Shown here: positions 9,174 through 18,322 of the stretch, piece after piece
How positions within the stretch are numbered: position 1 is the stretch's first letter
Layout: the number at the start of each line of letters is the position of its first letter
Assembly: GCF_014698825.1 (NCBI RefSeq)
Contig: NZ_JACJTT010000001.1
Span: forward strand, 124,001-188,000
DNA length: 64,000 nucleotides
From: Richelia sinica FACHB-800
Lineage (GTDB): Bacteria > Cyanobacteriota > Cyanobacteriia > Cyanobacteriales > Nostocaceae
Direction: 5' to 3'
Made by a program: the position numbers and the translations under genes
Notes under the pieces: model-generated
Told to the model about the DNA's origin: nothing
The model's database searches: none
What the model saw: the letters and a program-made list of their open reading frames with translations, nothing else

Positions 9174-11093
9174 CTAATTAAATTCTTCCCAGCGTAGGAA
9201 ACTTACCTTTGCTGATTCTTCATGATCACCCGCTACGAATATAACGCCATCAGATGAGACGGCACAGTAGAAAATAAGACTTTCACCAGTCCAGATATGC
9301 AGACAACGCCCAGAGTCTAAATCCCACACTCGCAGGGTTTTGTCTATGGAGGCGGAAACAGCTTGTTGCCCGTCTGGGGTGATGGCTACAGCACCGATCC
9401 AATCCCAATGCCCTGTTAGGGTGTGCAAGCAACGCCTAGAGTCTAAGTCCCACACTTTCAGGGTATTGTCCCAGGAAGTGGAAACAGCTTGTTGACCGTC
9501 TGGGGTGATAGCTACGGCAATGACCCAATCATTATGCCCTTCTAGGGTATGCAGGCAAAGCCCAGAGTCTAAATCCCACACTCTCAGAGTTGTGTCTTTG
9601 GAGGCGGAAACAACTTGTTGACCATCTGGGGTGATGGCTACCCCATGGACTACATCATCATGACCTTCTAGGGTGTGCAGACAACACCCAGATTCTAAAT
9701 CCCACACTCGCAGGGTTTTGTCAGAGGAAGCGGAAACAGCCTGCTGCCCGTCTGGGGTGATGGCTACCGCATAGACCACATCATCATGCCCTTCTAGGGT
9801 GTGTAGGCAACGCCCAGATTCTAAATCCCACACTCTCAGGGTTTTGTCAAAGGAAGCGGAAACAGCCTGCTGCCCGTCTGGGGTGATGGCTACCGCATAG
9901 ACCACATCATCATGACCTTCTAGGGTGTGCAGACAACACCCAGATTCTAAATCCCACACTCTCAGGGTTTTGCCCCAGGAAGCAGAAACCGCCTGCTGCT
10001 CGTCTAGGGTGATGGCTACCGCGTAGACTTCTGACCCATATCTCTCTAGGGTGCGTAGGCAACGTCCAGATTCTAAATCCCACACTCTCAAGGTTTGGTC
10101 ATGGGAAGTGGAAACAGCCTGCCCTCCGTCTGGGGTGATGGCTACCGCATTGACCTCATCATCATGCCCTGCTAAGGTGTGCAAACAACGCCCAGATTCT
10201 AAATCCCACACTTTCAGGGTATTATCCCAGGAGGCAGAAATAGCTTGTTGCCCGTCTGGGGTGATGGCTACGGCCTTGACCCCATCCTCATGCCCCTCTA
10301 AGGTGTGCAAACAACGCCCAGATTCTAAATCCCACACTCTCAAAGTATTGTCTATGGAAGCGGAAACAGCTTGTTGCCCGTCTGGGGTGATGGCTACCGC
10401 ATTGACTGAATACCTATGCTCCTCTAAGGTATGCAGACAACGCCCAGATTCTAAATCCCACACTCTCAGAGTATTGTCTATGGAAACAGAAACAGCCTGC
10501 CCTCCGTCTGGGGTGATGGCTACCGCATTGACCTCATCATCATGCCCCTCTAAGGTGTGCAAACAACGCCCAGATTCTAAATCCCACACTCTCAAAGTTG
10601 TGTCTTTGGAGGCAGAAACAGCCTGACCTCCATCTGGGGTGATGGCTACCGCATAGACCCCATTTTCATGACCCTCTAAGGTGTGCAGACAACGCCCAGA
10701 TTCTAAATCCCACACTCTCAGAGTATTGTCTATGGAAACAGAAACAGCCTGACCTCCATCTGGGGTGATGGCTACCGCATAGACCCCATTCTCATGCCCT
10801 TCTAGGGTATGCAGGCAGCGCCCAGATTCTAAATCCCACACTCTCAAAGTTGTGTCTTTGGAGGCAGAAACAGCCTGACCTCCATCTGGGGTGATGGCTA
10901 GTGCATTGACCTCATCATCATGCCCTTCTAGAGTGTGCAGGCAACGTCCAGATTCTAAATCCCACACTCTCAGGGTTTTGTCAAAGGAAGCGGAAACAGC
11001 CTGCTGCCCATCTGGGGTGATGGCTACCGCATAGACCATATCATCATGCCCTTCTAGCCCATGTAGAGCACAACGTAAAAGTTCACCAGCCAT
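9174..11093 (-). CDS. WD40-only protein, 14 near-identical repeats
   Basis: About 639 residues from the ATG at 11093 (a TTG at 11105 adds four). After a 12-residue leader come 14 consecutive 42-residue WD40 units, each ending RVWDLESGRCLHT or close to it. A 15th degenerate blade of 39 residues closes the protein (WTGESLIF...RWEEFN). Fourteen units suggest two seven-bladed propellers. There is no kinase, NACHT, NB-ARC or caspase domain, no signal peptide and no membrane segment, although such domains are often joined to WD40 arrays in filamentous cyanobacteria. Variation between units is concentrated at unit positions 5-9 and 25/27. It probably acts as a protein-binding scaffold; the partner is unknown. 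The Uma2-like gene lies just upstream on the same strand. Confidence 0.88.
   Translation of the reverse strand: MAGELLRCALHGLEGHDDMVYAVAITPDGQQAVSASFDKTLRVWDLESGRCLHTLEGHDDEVNALAITPDGGQAVSASKDTTLRVWDLESGRCLHTLEGHENGVYAVAITPDGGQAVSVSIDNTLRVWDLESGRCLHTLEGHENGVYAVAITPDGGQAVSASKDTTLRVWDLESGRCLHTLEGHDDEVNAVAITPDGGQAVSVSIDNTLRVWDLESGRCLHTLEEHRYSVNAVAITPDGQQAVSASIDNTLRVWDLESGRCLHTLEGHEDGVKAVAITPDGQQAISASWDNTLKVWDLESGRCLHTLAGHDDEVNAVAITPDGGQAVSTSHDQTLRVWDLESGRCLRTLERYGSEVYAVAITLDEQQAVSASWGKTLRVWDLESGCCLHTLEGHDDVVYAVAITPDGQQAVSASFDKTLRVWDLESGRCLHTLEGHDDVVYAVAITPDGQQAVSASSDKTLRVWDLESGCCLHTLEGHDDVVHGVAITPDGQQVVSASKDTTLRVWDLDSGLCLHTLEGHNDWVIAVAITPDGQQAVSTSWDNTLKVWDLDSRRCLHTLTGHWDWIGAVAITPDGQQAVSASIDKTLRVWDLDSGRCLHIWTGESLIFYCAVSSDGVIFVAGDHEESAKVSFLRWEEFN
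9294..11057 (-). repeat. 14 x 126-bp tandem coding repeat
   Basis: The DNA encoding the WD40 units is itself a tandem array of 126-bp monomers with very few silent differences. Adjacent copies are often nearly identical, for example units 10 and 11 in protein order. This indicates recent duplication or gene conversion. Copy number may vary between strains, and the array could be collapsed or expanded by assembly. Confidence 0.9.
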
Positions 11094-11131
11094 ATGCAGC
11101 CACAAAAAGAAACGGTATTACATAATTCTAT

Positions 11132-11839
11132 TCACAAACTATCCAGGTCTATATTTAACTCTCGCAGTTTAGCTGCTAGTTTTTGGGCTTTTGCTTCTGC
11201 TTCTTGTCTTGCTGCTTCCGCCACTTGTCTTGCTGCTGCTTCTTCTTCATGGGTGAGCAGCACTTGATTTGTCGCAGGGTTATAAAAACGCAGTTTTCCT
11301 TTTTCTAGTCGCAATTCTAAGCTTAAAACTTCACTAGATAAAGAAATTGTTCCATCTGTCAAAGTATTAGCTGTAATCGGTAAATAATTACCATCTACTA
11401 AGCGCAAACCTTGGAGTTGAGGAGTGAGATAATCTGCTGTGGGGTCATATTGGAAATATTCACTCACACCAAGAAATGCGTAAATACCTTTTTTTGCACC
11501 TTGGTCTTTACTGCGGGTAGTTTTTGAGGTGATTTCTAAAATAAAATTAGGGGTTTTATCTTGTTCTTCCCAAGTTTTGAAAGAACCTCTATCATGTTTA
11601 TCTACACCAAATACCACAAATACATCTGGTGCGACAACTGATTCGGGAACGCCTTTTTCGTAATAGATAAATAAATTTCCAGCTACATATACGTCTGGAT
11701 GATTTTGAAAATGAATATCTAGCGCGGTAGTAGCATAGGTCAAGTAGCTATATTAGGTATCACCTTCGGCTATTGGCTTTCCATCCTCTTCTGGGTATTC
11801 AATTGGGGTAATTGGTATATATTCCACTGAGGCTGTCAT
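11132..11839 (-). pseudogene. Uma2-family (DUF820) nuclease-fold protein interrupted by an in-frame stop
   Basis: The family's usual start is present at 11839: an ATG eight bases after GAGG, giving MTASVEYIPITPIEYPEEDG and on to GDT. Codon 29 is then TAA (11753-11755) where relatives have a codon such as CAA. The same frame continues YSYLTYATTALDIHF to the end at 11132. The remainder has the PD-(D/E)XK-like core: APDVFVVFG, NFILEITSKTTRSKDQGAKK and YLGV-type YAFLGVSEYF. It ends in an Ala/Glu/Arg-rich coiled-coil tail. Restart at a TTG at 11743 would give a 203-residue protein missing the first strands. Either a pseudogene or a base error. Function of the family is poorly known, though it expands in filamentous cyanobacteria. 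Confidence 0.8.
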
Positions 11840-11881
11840 CAGTATTACCTCAAATCAATAGGGGATAAGTTTAATATAAAC

Positions 11882-11908
11882 TGGGTAATGGGGGTTTGGT
11901 ATTACCCA
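11882..11908 (-). terminator. probable terminator of the 11909-13750 ABC gene
   Basis: Directly after the ABC gene's stop, reading on the minus strand, an 8-bp perfect stem (TGGGTAAT / ATTACCCA) with an 11-base loop is followed by GTTTATATT. The position is right; the T-run is interrupted. Confidence 0.5.
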
Positions 11909-13750
11909 TTAATTCCGCTTTCTCAATCTTTCAGGACTACCTGTAGGAATAGCCGCAATTAGGTTCTTGGTATATTCTTCTTTTGGTTCTTGATAAATGC
12001 TGTCGGCTGTTCCTGCTTCTACTATTTTGCCTTGATTCATGACTAAGATGCGATCGCTCATAAATTTGACTACACTTAAATCATGGGAAATAAAAATATA
12101 AGTTAATTTAAAATCCTCTTGTAATTCTTTCAGTAAGTTTAAAACTTGGGCTTGTACCGATACATCCAAAGCGGAAACAGATTCATCACAGATAATAAAT
12201 TTAGGATTTAAGGCTAAAGACCTAGCAATACAAATTCTTTGCCGTTGACCACCAGAGAATTGATGAGGGTAGCGTTTCATGGCTTCTGCATCTAAACCAA
12301 CTCTTTCTAGGAGTTCCACTACTCTATCTCTACGCTGGGAGTGAGTATTGCCGACAGAATGAATTAATAAGGGTTCCATAATAGCATCACCTATCTTCAT
12401 TCTGGGGTCAAGTGCAGCAAAGGGATTTTGGAAAACAATTTGCATTTCCCGACGCAGTTTTTGTAATGCTTGACCTTTGAGTTGAGTAATATCTTGTCCC
12501 TCAAATTTAATTTGACCACTCATCGGTTCAATTAGTCGCAACAAAGTTCTGCCCAAGGTGGTTTTGCCACAACCTGATTCACCCACTAAGCCGAGAGTTT
12601 CACCAGGGTAAACATCAAAAGATACTCCATTGACCGCCATATTGTACCGTTTGGTGCCACCGAAAACATTTCGCACCGGAAAACCAACTTCTAAATTTCT
12701 AATTTCTAGTAATGGTTTTTTCGTCGTCAAATTTGCCCATCTTTGGTTAATTTCTGAACTGGTAATTTCTTCTGTTTGGGGTGGCTCTTTGGTTTGAATG
12801 ATTAACTCTCCTGTTGGGGTTTCTTCTACATTCATGTAATCAGAAACCGTCAAAAGTTTGCGAAGACGACAATTCAAGGTGGGACGACAAGCAACTAAAC
12901 CTTTAGTATATGGATGTTGGGGTTGACTAAAAATTTGTGCAACTGGGCCAAATTCAACAATTTTGCCTTTGTACATCACCGCTACTTGGTCAACAATTTC
13001 GGAAATTAACCCCAAGTCATGGCTAATGAAAATCATGGACATATTGCGGTTTTGTTGCAATTCTGCCAACAAGTCGATAATAGTGGCTTGTACAGTTACA
13101 TCTAATGCTGTAGTAGGTTCATCCGCTATTAGCAATGCTGGGTTACAGGAAATAGCCATTGCAATCATCACCCGTTGTAGCTGACCCCCAGATAATTCAT
13201 GGGGGTAGCGGTTTAGCATGGCTTCTTTATGTTCTTTAACTAACTGTCCGACCTTGCGACCATCGGTCTTTTTATACTGCTGCTGGAGTTGTTCATCACT
13301 GGGTAAAAGTTTAACTTCTTGCAATCCAGCGATCGCTATTCTTTTCGCTTCAGCTAAACTAACATTTTGATGGCGCATAATCGCTTCTGTTAGCTGAAAG
13401 CCAATACTATAAACTGGATTTAAGGAACTCATGGGTTCCTGAAAAATCATTGCGATGTCCCCACCCCTATACATCTGCATTTCTTCAGGGGAAAAGGCTG
13501 ATAGATTCAGAGGTTGAGCATTTTCTTGGGGACTAAACAAAATTTCTCCCTGACTGACCCTACCGGGGTGCTGTAACAAACCCATCACAGCTAAGGCCGT
13601 TACCGATTTACCACTTCCTGACTCCCCAACTATACCTAGAGTTTCACCCCGATGTAATTGAAAGCTAATGTTATCAACAGCTTTCACTTGATTGTAATCA
13701 CCTGTAAATTCTACCTGTAGATTGCGAACTTCTAAAATAGTTTCTTTCAT
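11909..13750 (-). CDS. fused dual-ATPase ABC transporter protein, peptide/nickel (Dpp/Gsi) type
   Basis: 613 residues with two ABC ATPase domains. The first has Walker A GESGSGKS (about 41), signature LSGGQLQR and LLIADEP; the second has GESGCGKTT (about 397), FSGGQRQR and FIICDES. The oligopeptide-type ends PQHPYTKGL and PKEEYTKNL are present, and both halves contain the FQ(E/N)P Q-loop. It is close in architecture to GsiA/DdpD-DdpF and would power uptake of peptides, glutathione-like compounds or metals. As with the gene at 3248, no permease or binding protein is adjacent. The two proteins are similar but clearly diverged, so they probably serve separate permeases elsewhere. A linker of about 65 residues between halves is rich in Glu and Thr. 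Confidence 0.9.
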   Translation of the reverse strand: MKETILEVRNLQVEFTGDYNQVKAVDNISFQLHRGETLGIVGESGSGKSVTALAVMGLLQHPGRVSQGEILFSPQENAQPLNLSAFSPEEMQMYRGGDIAMIFQEPMSSLNPVYSIGFQLTEAIMRHQNVSLAEAKRIAIAGLQEVKLLPSDEQLQQQYKKTDGRKVGQLVKEHKEAMLNRYPHELSGGQLQRVMIAMAISCNPALLIADEPTTALDVTVQATIIDLLAELQQNRNMSMIFISHDLGLISEIVDQVAVMYKGKIVEFGPVAQIFSQPQHPYTKGLVACRPTLNCRLRKLLTVSDYMNVEETPTGELIIQTKEPPQTEEITSSEINQRWANLTTKKPLLEIRNLEVGFPVRNVFGGTKRYNMAVNGVSFDVYPGETLGLVGESGCGKTTLGRTLLRLIEPMSGQIKFEGQDITQLKGQALQKLRREMQIVFQNPFAALDPRMKIGDAIMEPLLIHSVGNTHSQRRDRVVELLERVGLDAEAMKRYPHQFSGGQRQRICIARSLALNPKFIICDESVSALDVSVQAQVLNLLKELQEDFKLTYIFISHDLSVVKFMSDRILVMNQGKIVEAGTADSIYQEPKEEYTKNLIAAIPTGSPERLRKRN

Positions 13751-13829
13751 AAAAGTTTGTTTTTAAACTAAAAAAATGGATAATTTCCAGTATTTCTAAG
13801 TAGAGATAATACCATGTATCTAGAAATTT

Positions 13830-13853
13830 GCCCTCACGCTAAAACGTAAGGGC
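13830..13853. repeat. imperfect hairpin upstream of ABC gene
   Basis: GCCCT-ACG pairs with CGT-AGGGC around a six-base loop with one mismatch. It lies in the 288-base spacer between the ABC gene and the amine oxidase and resembles small dispersed hairpin elements common in Nostocales. No T-run. Confidence 0.3.
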
Positions 13854-14038
13854 TAACTGAATCATATTATGTACTAAATGCTAGCGGGGATAGTTTTGTG
13901 AAATCAACTAATTTTTTGATTTCACGCAGACACACTAAAGATAAAAAGAGAAATACAACTCATAATCATGCAATTCATTGATTTATCGGCGTTTATCGGC
14001 GTTCATCTGTGTTCGCCAACAGCACACCAAACATCAAC

Positions 14039-16030
14039 CTAATCAGGCAAATTAATCGCTGGATTTCTACTGAAAAAACCCCTTGGTGCCAATTTAAAAC
14101 TAATGTGGTGTCTTGGCATCACAGGCCAATCTTCTGGACGGGGAACATGGGTTAAACCCATTGTGTACCAAACCACAACGTCTTCTGTTGTTAAAGACTC
14201 ATTATCAGCAACGAATTTAGGTAAACCTTCCCCTGATTTTGTTTGGTTGGGATAATCACCACCTGCATACATTTCATTGGGTTTATATTTTGTCACCCAG
14301 AAATGATGAGTGGCAAAACCGGCTTTTTCTCTAATTTTTGCCCCTTCTCCAGGAAATAAGATTGTATTTCCTCCTGGCATTAACATATATGCCGTTGCCA
14401 CGCCTAAATTATTCTGGTGATTAGCACTGGTAATCATCCATTCCCGACTGTGTTTAATGTCTAAATCACGCACGGCAACTTTTTCTGTATTTAATAGCGT
14501 ATCTTCCACAGTCATAGCGTTACCTAACGGGTTTTGATTACCAATTGGTAAAGCATTAACATTCATTTCCATGACAGAATTAGCCTGTCCATCCACATCT
14601 AAATCCAGACGATAATTAAATAAGTGTTGATGATTAACACCGAAGATATTTTTAGCTAATAAACGTCCCAATTTATCCTGTTTTGATTGGGTTTGAGCAG
14701 AGGTTCCTTGGGCTAGAACTATTCCTGATAACTCATTTTCTATTTCTATTGTTCCATCTTGAGAAAATATCCAATTGATACTGTAATCATAGTTATCAAT
14801 TGTCGTAATCATCTTCACTACTAATTCCCGACTACGACGGACATAATTTTTTTGGGTGTTGTATTCAAAATGTTTCCAAAGTAAGCCGTTATCTCGTTCA
14901 TAAATGCCAATTACTCCTGGCATTGTATAAGCCTCTCCCTCCCCATTGGCAAATACGGCATCAAGTACCGTACCATTTTCGGGAATTTCTTGACCTAAAG
15001 TGATTTTATTAGCTAACAAACCTAAGTTATATTCACCCACATCAAAGGCGTTACGAAATGACCAATAGGGGTTAGGGTCGCCATAGGGAACTACCATTTC
15101 TGAGAGGCTACCACGATACAAAATTGGTCGATATTTTTCACCATCTTTGTAACTGACTAAATATAAAACTAAACCTTCACGGGGGTGCATTAAGTAACGA
15201 AATTTCCACCCTTGCCAAGTAATTTCATTACCTTGAATTTGAAAACTTTGACCTGCTGGTTGGGTAATGTTTAACGGTTTGGGAGAAGGTAATAATGTCT
15301 GCAAAGATTTAGTGTCATAATCCCAATTTTCTTGGGAAATGGGAACCACACCACTGTCAATAAAACTATCAACCTTACCCTTAGTTAAGTTGACAGTAGC
15401 TATGACACCTTCAATGGGACGGGCGTAGAAGTTCCAATATTTTCCTTGATAGTAAGATAAAATGCGACAAAGGCGATCGCCTGATTTTTCTTCTTCTGGG
15501 GTGAGAAGTCCAGGGGCCCAACAGAGGGTTTGCACTTGGTCAAAATCTTTAATTCCCCGCTTCTCCATGGCTTTTTGCCACCTGGGGTCAGATTTAACGA
15601 TTTCTCTGGCTAGTTCGTATTCTGGGGGTAAAATAGCTGGTTGCACATGGGGTTTTTCTTGCCAAGAGGATAGGGTTTTGCTGTTGAGGTCTACTATCCC
15701 TTCAAAGGTTTTATTTTGCGATCGCTCATACACTACCAAAAAAACCTGGCGTGAAAATCGTTGACCAGGTGTAAAATTTAATACTTCTTTTTTATCCGGT
15801 TCCTTTAAAGCAATGGTGGGGAAAAAAGCTGTTTCGCTTAAGTTTTTTTCTCGTTTGAGGATGGAAACCGCTGTATTAATTTCTGTCTCTGTTAATGGGT
15901 AAAGAGGATGAGATATGACAGTTTCTTCAGCCAAAGAAACATCTACAAATCCACAGGAGACACTAAGAAAAACAATGATAGCAATAGCTAGCCCAAAAAC
16001 ACAATTTAGCCTCTTAATCATCCTGAACAT
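14039..16030 (-). CDS. copper amine oxidase (primary-amine oxidase), exported
   Basis: 663 residues, normal for the family. A signal peptide covers about residues 1-34 (hydrophobic LAIAIIVFLSVSCGFV, then SLAEE). The topaquinone precursor is Tyr414 in the N-Y-D-Y motif (TIDNYDYSINW). The proposed catalytic base is the Asp in AFDVGEYNLG. Copper ligands are the two His in GVNHQHLFNYRLD and a later His near HHISFKLAPRGFF. It oxidatively deaminates primary amines to aldehyde, ammonia and hydrogen peroxide, outside the cytoplasm, and could supply nitrogen from amines. Neighbours give no substrate hint. It appears monocistronic. Confidence 0.93.
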   Translation of the reverse strand: MFRMIKRLNCVFGLAIAIIVFLSVSCGFVDVSLAEETVISHPLYPLTETEINTAVSILKREKNLSETAFFPTIALKEPDKKEVLNFTPGQRFSRQVFLVVYERSQNKTFEGIVDLNSKTLSSWQEKPHVQPAILPPEYELAREIVKSDPRWQKAMEKRGIKDFDQVQTLCWAPGLLTPEEEKSGDRLCRILSYYQGKYWNFYARPIEGVIATVNLTKGKVDSFIDSGVVPISQENWDYDTKSLQTLLPSPKPLNITQPAGQSFQIQGNEITWQGWKFRYLMHPREGLVLYLVSYKDGEKYRPILYRGSLSEMVVPYGDPNPYWSFRNAFDVGEYNLGLLANKITLGQEIPENGTVLDAVFANGEGEAYTMPGVIGIYERDNGLLWKHFEYNTQKNYVRRSRELVVKMITTIDNYDYSINWIFSQDGTIEIENELSGIVLAQGTSAQTQSKQDKLGRLLAKNIFGVNHQHLFNYRLDLDVDGQANSVMEMNVNALPIGNQNPLGNAMTVEDTLLNTEKVAVRDLDIKHSREWMITSANHQNNLGVATAYMLMPGGNTILFPGEGAKIREKAGFATHHFWVTKYKPNEMYAGGDYPNQTKSGEGLPKFVADNESLTTEDVVVWYTMGLTHVPRPEDWPVMPRHHISFKLAPRGFFSRNPAINLPD

Positions 16031-16226
16031 TTTCTGAGAAAAACCTAGATATAGCAGAAATTAACAAATCAAAATTCTGTTGTACTCTGGGTTTGAGGAA
16101 TAGTCGATAACCTCATCCCCCTAACAATTGCTATATCAATTCGGTATATATATCTCAGAAACAGTACGATTAAGAGGCAAATACCATTCAAGGCTGTGAA
16201 TCTGAGATTTTGGTATTAGCAGAAAA

Positions 16227-16751
16227 CTAAGCTGAAACTAAGCGACGCAAAGATTCGGCACGACGTTTAGCAGTGGCATTATTAGGAGCAAATTTCAATG
16301 CTTCCTCGTAAGCTTGTAGGGCTTGGGAATTTAACTTTTTCCGCTCATAGGAATGCCCTAGATTATTCCATGCTACTACATAATCTGGTTTGATTTTCAA
16401 AGCTTCTTTATATTGGCGAATGGCTAAATCATATTGGTCTTGGGCAAAATAAGCGTAACCCAAAGCATTGAAAATTGGGGCTGTATTATCTTCCCCTTCT
16501 TCTTCTGCTGCTTTCAGGGCTTTTTGAAATAGGGGTATAGCTTGGGTATAAACTTTTTTTTCTGAATAGATACTACCTAATTCGTAGTATTCTTGAGCCG
16601 TACCTTTATCTTTTGTTAATTTGTTGCGTAACCGCGACAGAGAACTTTCTACTCTGCGGGTTTTTAAGACTTGACGCAAAATACTCACACTAGCAAAGGC
16701 GAGTAAACCGACTAAAACCGAGAGATAAACAAGGGCTAGATTGTTATCCAT
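16227..16751 (-). CDS. Ycf37-like TPR protein (photosystem I assembly)
   Basis: 174 residues from the ATG at 16751; the longer frame uses an upstream TTG and is less likely. One N-terminal membrane anchor (LALVYLSVLVGLLAFASVSI, about residues 5-24) is followed by a basic stretch and three TPR units: AQEYYELGSIYSEKKVYTQA, FNALGYAYFAQDQYDLAIRQ and AWNNLGHSYERKKLNSQALQ. Architecture and length agree with Ycf37, a thylakoid protein that aids photosystem I assembly or stability. It is the last gene of a same-strand run behind rpmI, rplT and a solute-binding protein, 104 bases after the latter. Confidence 0.7.
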   Translation of the reverse strand: MDNNLALVYLSVLVGLLAFASVSILRQVLKTRRVESSLSRLRNKLTKDKGTAQEYYELGSIYSEKKVYTQAIPLFQKALKAAEEEGEDNTAPIFNALGYAYFAQDQYDLAIRQYKEALKIKPDYVVAWNNLGHSYERKKLNSQALQAYEEALKFAPNNATAKRRAESLRRLVSA

Positions 16752-16854
16752 TGCCTCACATACCAATTATTGAACGTTCCCTTCTCTTTCTATTGTGTCA
16801 TTGAATCGGGAACAGGGAACAGGTGCAGCTGATGAGGATGGGGGAGATAGATGA

Positions 16855-17679
16855 CTAATTGGGATCAGATAGTCCCCAAAAATTGGTGCGTTCTTTTAGC
16901 CAGCCTGTCACTGTATAACGAGCGATCGCTTCATTGACTTCTCGTCTTAATTCATCGTACTGCAAACCTTTGGCCATGGCTACAGATAATGGTTCGGCTG
17001 AGAGTTTAATGGGTAATATGCGATATTGGGGGTCTTCTTGCACCCAACCAGTTAAAAGGCTGATATCTGCTGCAAAAGCGGCAACTGCACCACTGGCGAT
17101 TTTTTCTCTGGCTTCGGTGTAGGAGTTGACGCTGACTAATTCAGCCTTGGGTATAAAATATTTTACATCAGCAATGGTGCTGGAATAATTCAAAACAGCG
17201 ATTTTACGTTGTCCTAAGTTTTCTAGCTTTTGAATTGATGTATCTTTAGTAACTAAAGCGGCGCTATCGAAGTAGTAGGGAACACTGAAGCTAACTAAGC
17301 GAGAACGGGATTCTGTAGCGGTAATTCTGGCAATAGCGAGGTCTACTTGATGATTAAATACCACTGCCAAGCGATCGCTATTCGCTACAGGTACAAATTT
17401 AACCGCTTCTGCTTTTCCTAACAAATCCGCTGCCAGTTTCCTGGCCAAATCAATTTCTAAGCCTTGTAAATTGCCCTTGTCGTCCTTAAATCCCAAGGGA
17501 CGGATGTTATCTTTAACGGCAATGTTTATATAGCCTCGTTGCTGAATTTCTGACAAAGTGGCAGCAGAAGCCAGAGAATCTGTCCCGAAACCACAAAGGC
17601 AGAGAACAAAAATTAGGGTAGCGGATAATACCAGATGTAACTGATTTTTAATTGACCATCTGTTACATCCGTTATTCAT
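16855..17679 (-). CDS. periplasmic amino-acid-type solute-binding protein (PBP2)
   Basis: 274 residues. Signal peptide of about 38 residues (hydrophobic LHLVLSATLIFVLCLCGFG, then SLASAATL). The mature part is a family 3 binding protein: GYINIAVKDNIRPLGFKDDKG, GLEIDLARKLAADLLG, the Arg-containing ITATESRSRLVSFSVPYYFD and a closing AIARYTVTGWLKERTNFW. It should capture an amino acid or similar solute, or serve as a periplasmic sensor. No ABC permease is nearby. It starts 12 bases after rplT with AAAGG before its ATG, so it is likely co-transcribed with the ribosomal genes. Confidence 0.85.
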   Translation of the reverse strand: MNNGCNRWSIKNQLHLVLSATLIFVLCLCGFGTDSLASAATLSEIQQRGYINIAVKDNIRPLGFKDDKGNLQGLEIDLARKLAADLLGKAEAVKFVPVANSDRLAVVFNHQVDLAIARITATESRSRLVSFSVPYYFDSAALVTKDTSIQKLENLGQRKIAVLNYSSTIADVKYFIPKAELVSVNSYTEAREKIASGAVAAFAADISLLTGWVQEDPQYRILPIKLSAEPLSVAMAKGLQYDELRREVNEAIARYTVTGWLKERTNFWGLSDPN

Positions 17680-17691
17680 CCGATGCCACCT

Positions 17692-18048
17692 TTATCCCTT
17701 AACGGAGTTTGCCAATTCAGCAATTTTGCTGAAGCTAGCAGGGTCAAGCACTGCCAACTGTGCCAACATTTTCCGGTTGAGTTCAACGTTAGCTTTTTTC
17801 AAGTTACCAACCAATTGGCTGTAGCTTAAGCCATGTTGTCTAGCTGCTGCATTGATACGGGTGATCCATAAGCGACGGAAATCGCGCTTTTTCTTTTTGC
17901 GATCGCGATAGGCACTGCGTAATGCCTTCATTACCTGCTGGTTAGCGGTTCTAAACAAAGTTGAGTGAGAACCACGGAAACCTTTAGCTAACTTGAGAAT
18001 TTTATTGCGGCGTTTACGTGCAACGTTACCGCGTTTTACACGGGTCAT
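17692..18048 (-). CDS. rplT: 50S ribosomal protein L20
   Basis: 118 residues. Starts [20 protein letters not shown] and contains [20 protein letters not shown] and [20 protein letters not shown], the L20 signature. It binds 23S rRNA and is needed early in 50S assembly. It lies 20 bases after rpmI, the standard order. infC, often first in this operon, is not present here; pepP is upstream instead. Confidence 0.99.
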   Translation of the reverse strand: MTRVKRGNVARKRRNKILKLAKGFRGSHSTLFRTANQQVMKALRSAYRDRKKKKRDFRRLWITRINAAARQHGLSYSQLVGNLKKANVELNRKMLAQLAVLDPASFSKIAELANSVKG

Positions 18049-18068
18049 CTTTTAATTACCTGAGAAAT

Positions 18069-18266
18069 TTACAAATAGGGAAGCATTAAACGCACGTTTT
18101 CTTCATCACGTTCGTTGACAATTGCCATCTTAGACAAGCCACGCTTTTTGTTCGTAGACTTGTGTTCCAGTAAGTGGTTTTTGAAGGCTTTGCGACGGAC
18201 GATTTTACCGGTACCTGTGGCACGGAATCGTTTAGCTGCTGCCTTGCGAGTCTTGAGTTTAGGCAT
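18069..18266 (-). CDS. rpmI: 50S ribosomal protein L35
   Basis: 65 residues starting [20 protein letters not shown] at the ATG at 18266; a longer frame from 18287 is not needed. The [10 protein letters not shown] segment and the closing YL agree with L35. It is first of the rpmI-rplT pair. Confidence 0.98.
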   Translation of the reverse strand: MPKLKTRKAAAKRFRATGTGKIVRRKAFKNHLLEHKSTNKKRGLSKMAIVNERDEENVRLMLPYL

Positions 18267-18322
18267 GGTCTGGCTTTGATTCGACACAATCTATTATTAT
18301 ATACGAAGAAATTGGCCGTGAA

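Noticed and set aside
10051-10626. 191-codon open frame on the plus strand
   Set aside because: It is the antisense of the WD40 repeats; the repeating protein (RPDSKSHTL...SGVMATAL) simply mirrors the 126-bp monomer.
9294-11057. Possible CRISPR-like regular repeat
   Set aside because: Units are 126 bp, contiguous and coding, with no spacers; likewise the 39-bp array at 40461 has no spacers and only three units.
18086-18289. 67-codon frame overlapping rpmI
   Set aside because: An out-of-frame shadow of the L35 gene.
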